Shown here: positions 6,838-8,098 of the stretch, in pieces
Numbering within the stretch: position 1 is the stretch's first letter
Layout: every line of letters starts with the position of its first letter
Assembly: GCA_964544865.1 (NCBI GenBank)
Contig: CAZJDV010000098.1
Coordinates: 1-8,098 of the forward strand
From: CAZJDV01 sp964544865
GTDB lineage: Bacteria; Chloroflexota; Dehalococcoidia; Lucifugimonadales; CAJWER01
Length of the DNA: 8,098 nt
Direction: 5' to 3'
The notes under the pieces: model-generated
Database searches by the model: none
Told to the model about the DNA's origin: nothing
What the model saw: only the letters and a program-made list of their open reading frames with translations
Position numbers and translations under genes: made by a program

Positions 6838-7671
6838 ATGATTCGGATCATTTCACGGAACATCAACGGCCAGACTTCGATATGGGACCACCTTCAGCGT
6901 TTCGGCGCAGATATCGCTCTCCTTCAGGAGGCTCGCGAACCTCCGCCCTCGGCAGCAGGCTCGTTCGAAGTTGAGAGCAACGAGCCGTGGAGAACTGAAG
7001 GCGCAGGGCTGAATCGGCCTTGGCGTACAGCTGTTGTCAAGTTGTCCGGTAGAGTCCAGTTAACCGGCAGGTCACTCAAACCTATCGAGGAGGCTCGTCC
7101 TGGGGAACTTGCGGTGAGCCGGCGAGGCACCCTTGCCATCGGAGATGTCGCGAATCTCGAAACCGGAGAAACGCTAACCGTAGGTTCCCTATACGGCGTG
7201 TGGGAAAAACCGGATGCCCATGCCAGAGGGTTCTGGATCTACGCAGACGCTTCGGTTCACCGTCTGATCTCGGACCTCTCAGCTTTGATAGCACGGCAGA
7301 GAGGGCATCGAATCATCGTCGCTGGTGACCTGAACGTCCTTTTGGGGTACGGAGAGGAAGGAAGCGATTACTGGCGGATGCGCTACGAGAGCATCTTTCT
7401 CAGGATGGAGGCTCTCGGGCTCAGCTTTGTGGGGCCCCAAGCTCCAGATGGCGGAATTCAGGCAAGTCCTTGGCCTAATGAACTCCCCCGGGCTAGCAAG
7501 AATGTGCCAACCTTTAGAACGAAGCGAGACGATCCGGGAAGTGCCACGAGGCAACTTGATTTCGTTTTCGCCTCGGCAGACCTCCGACCACGGCCTCAGG
7601 TTCGAGCACTCAACCGACCGGATGAATGGGGGCCAAGTGATCACTGCCCGATTCTCATTGAACTCGTGTGA
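6838..7671 (+). CDS. endonuclease/exonuclease/phosphatase (EEP) family protein, 277 residues
   Basis: The EEP (DNase I/exonuclease III-like) fold hydrolyses phosphodiester or phosphomonoester bonds with a divalent metal. Family motifs appear in the expected order: RIISRNING (3-11, N8), LLQEAR (28-33, with metal-binding E31), IIVAGDLNV (D164 and N166 of GDLN), RQLDFVFAS (D241), and SDH (267-269) with catalytic H269 near the C-terminus. The usual SWN signature reads SRN here, which is atypical but does not touch the catalytic residues. I chose ATG 6838, preceded by AAGAGGA at 6828-6834. The frame is open back to GTG 6784, but that start has no ribosome binding site and would add residues outside the fold. 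There is no signal peptide, so the protein is probably cytosolic. The substrate (DNA, RNA, lipid headgroup or nucleotide) is not predictable. The gene stands alone, with A/T-richer codon use than the hydantoinase gene, and is bracketed by two copies of the dispersed palindrome. Confidence 0.88.
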   Translation: MIRIISRNINGQTSIWDHLQRFGADIALLQEAREPPPSAAGSFEVESNEPWRTEGAGLNRPWRTAVVKLSGRVQLTGRSLKPIEEARPGELAVSRRGTLAIGDVANLETGETLTVGSLYGVWEKPDAHARGFWIYADASVHRLISDLSALIARQRGHRIIVAGDLNVLLGYGEEGSDYWRMRYESIFLRMEALGLSFVGPQAPDGGIQASPWPNELPRASKNVPTFRTKRDDPGSATRQLDFVFASADLRPRPQVRALNRPDEWGPSDHCPILIELV

Positions 7672-7715
7672 GGAAATCCAGCCAAGGTGCCCCCTGTCAT
7701 ACCCCTGGCCAAGCA

Positions 7716-7740
7716 TCACCACTATTCGCAAAGAGTGTCA
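7716..7740. repeat. dispersed palindrome, copy C
   Basis: CACTAT (7720-7725) and AGAGTG (7732-7737) form inverted arms with one mismatch around a six-base centre, TCGCAA. Its first 14 bases, TCACCACTATTCGC, are identical to copy A at 2169-2182, and the right side AGTGT also matches. It lies 45 bases downstream of the EEP stop codon. Confidence 0.5.
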
Positions 7741-7906
7741 GTGGCCCCGTGCTCCGGTGGGTAAGGTTGTTTGGTGCAGACGGGAGCGGCTTCAGGGCAA
7801 TCGGCCGTCCTAGCCTTGGCCGCTGCGCGGCGCCTCCTGCTTCCGAACACGCCTCCCATTCCTTCTATGCACCTGATCTGATTCTAGGAGCAGCACTCCC
7901 GTTTAG

Positions 7907-8080
7907 CTACCTGGCAAATTCCCGAATCCACCTCAGATAGTTTCGGGCAATCTTTGCGGGAATCTTGATGCCTGTACCAAACCGCGGCAAACACAATCCC
8001 CATATACCGGACCACGTGTCAAGGGCGGTGGGAAAGTGTACCAGCGGGGTGTCGCCGTCAAGGGAAAATGTCAGTTGCGT
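7907..8080 (-). pseudogene. short minus-strand open frame, possible C-terminal remnant
   Basis: On the minus strand a frame is open from 8080 to a TAG at 7909-7907 (57 codons), after an in-frame TAA at 8083-8081. It has no ATG, GTG or ribosome binding site at its head. The translation has a protein-like character: DGDTPLVHFPTALDTWSGIW, then GIKIPAKIARNYLRWIREF, ending in a basic amphipathic helix as many proteins do. It may be the 3' remnant of a broken gene, or chance; 57 open codons is not significant on its own. No family is recognised. Confidence 0.18.
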
Positions 8081-8098
8081 TTACTCCGGTGGTTACGC

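Larger units (their letters stand above)
7672..8098. other. gene-poor right end
   Basis: No confident + strand gene follows the EEP gene. A frame opens at GTG 7668, overlapping the EEP stop by four bases, and runs to 7940, but it has no ribosome binding site and a composition unlike a folded protein. The stretch contains palindrome copy C, a short GC hairpin near 7820-7832 (GCCGC-TGC-GCGGC), and the weak minus-strand frame listed separately. Confidence 0.45.

Noticed and set aside
7668..7940. 90-residue frame from GTG 7668 overlapping the EEP stop
   Set aside because: The four-base overlap suggested translational coupling, but there is no Shine-Dalgarno, the composition is shadow-like, and palindrome copy C would lie inside it.
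8005..8075. Minus-strand TTGACA at 8022-8017 and TTGACG-like promoter elements
   Set aside because: No -10 element at an acceptable spacing, and the elements fall inside a minus-strand open frame.
1..8098. CRISPR arrays, tRNA or rRNA genes, transposases, integrases, toxin-antitoxin or defence genes
   Set aside because: Looked for by eye on both strands; no regularly spaced repeats, no T-loop-like GGTTCGA motifs with matching arms, and no recognisable protein of these classes.

Overview
The window comes from a GC-rich bacterium with sparse coding here. Only three genes are confident, all on the + strand: an unrecognised ORFan-like gene (362-1249), a large fused hydantoinase/oxoprolinase gene (2820-6572), and an endonuclease/exonuclease/phosphatase (EEP) family gene (6838-7671). 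The giant A-B fusion, the use of GTG/TTG codons and the long gene-poor spacers would fit an uncultivated soil or marine lineage such as Chloroflexota (Dehalococcoidia/SAR202). That placement is a weak inference, because there is no rRNA, tRNA or marker gene in the window.

Layout. Bases 1-156 hold the 3' end of a reading frame that enters from the left. A short spacer with an imperfect palindrome (279-296) leads to the 295-residue unknown protein, which ends in two tandem hairpins; the second looks like an intrinsic terminator (1294-1323). About 1.5 kb (1324-2819) then has no confident gene. It holds two weak small frames (1376 and 2035, the latter with a very good Shine-Dalgarno), one copy of a dispersed palindrome (2169-2190), a sigma70-like promoter (2576-2604), and a fragment encoding what looks like the C-terminal tail of a hydantoinase B protein (about 2693-2815). 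The 1250-residue fused HyuA-HyuB enzyme starts right after that tail. Downstream lie a possible terminator, a second copy of the palindrome (6750-6771), the EEP gene, and a third copy (7716-7740) 45 bases past its stop. The last about 430 bases have no confident gene, only a short minus-strand open frame that may be a remnant.

How the genes fit together. I see no operon and no recognisable defence, CRISPR or mobile system. The fused enzyme looks like a stand-alone ATP-dependent lactam/hydantoin hydrolase or carboxylase-type enzyme with its own promoter. The most interesting signals are structural. First, the fused enzyme stops short of the usual HyuB tail, while a recognisable HyuB tail sits just upstream of its start, which suggests rearrangement of a once larger hyu locus. 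Second, a 6-bp-arm, 6-bp-centre palindrome occurs three times in the non-coding spacers, two copies bracketing the EEP gene.
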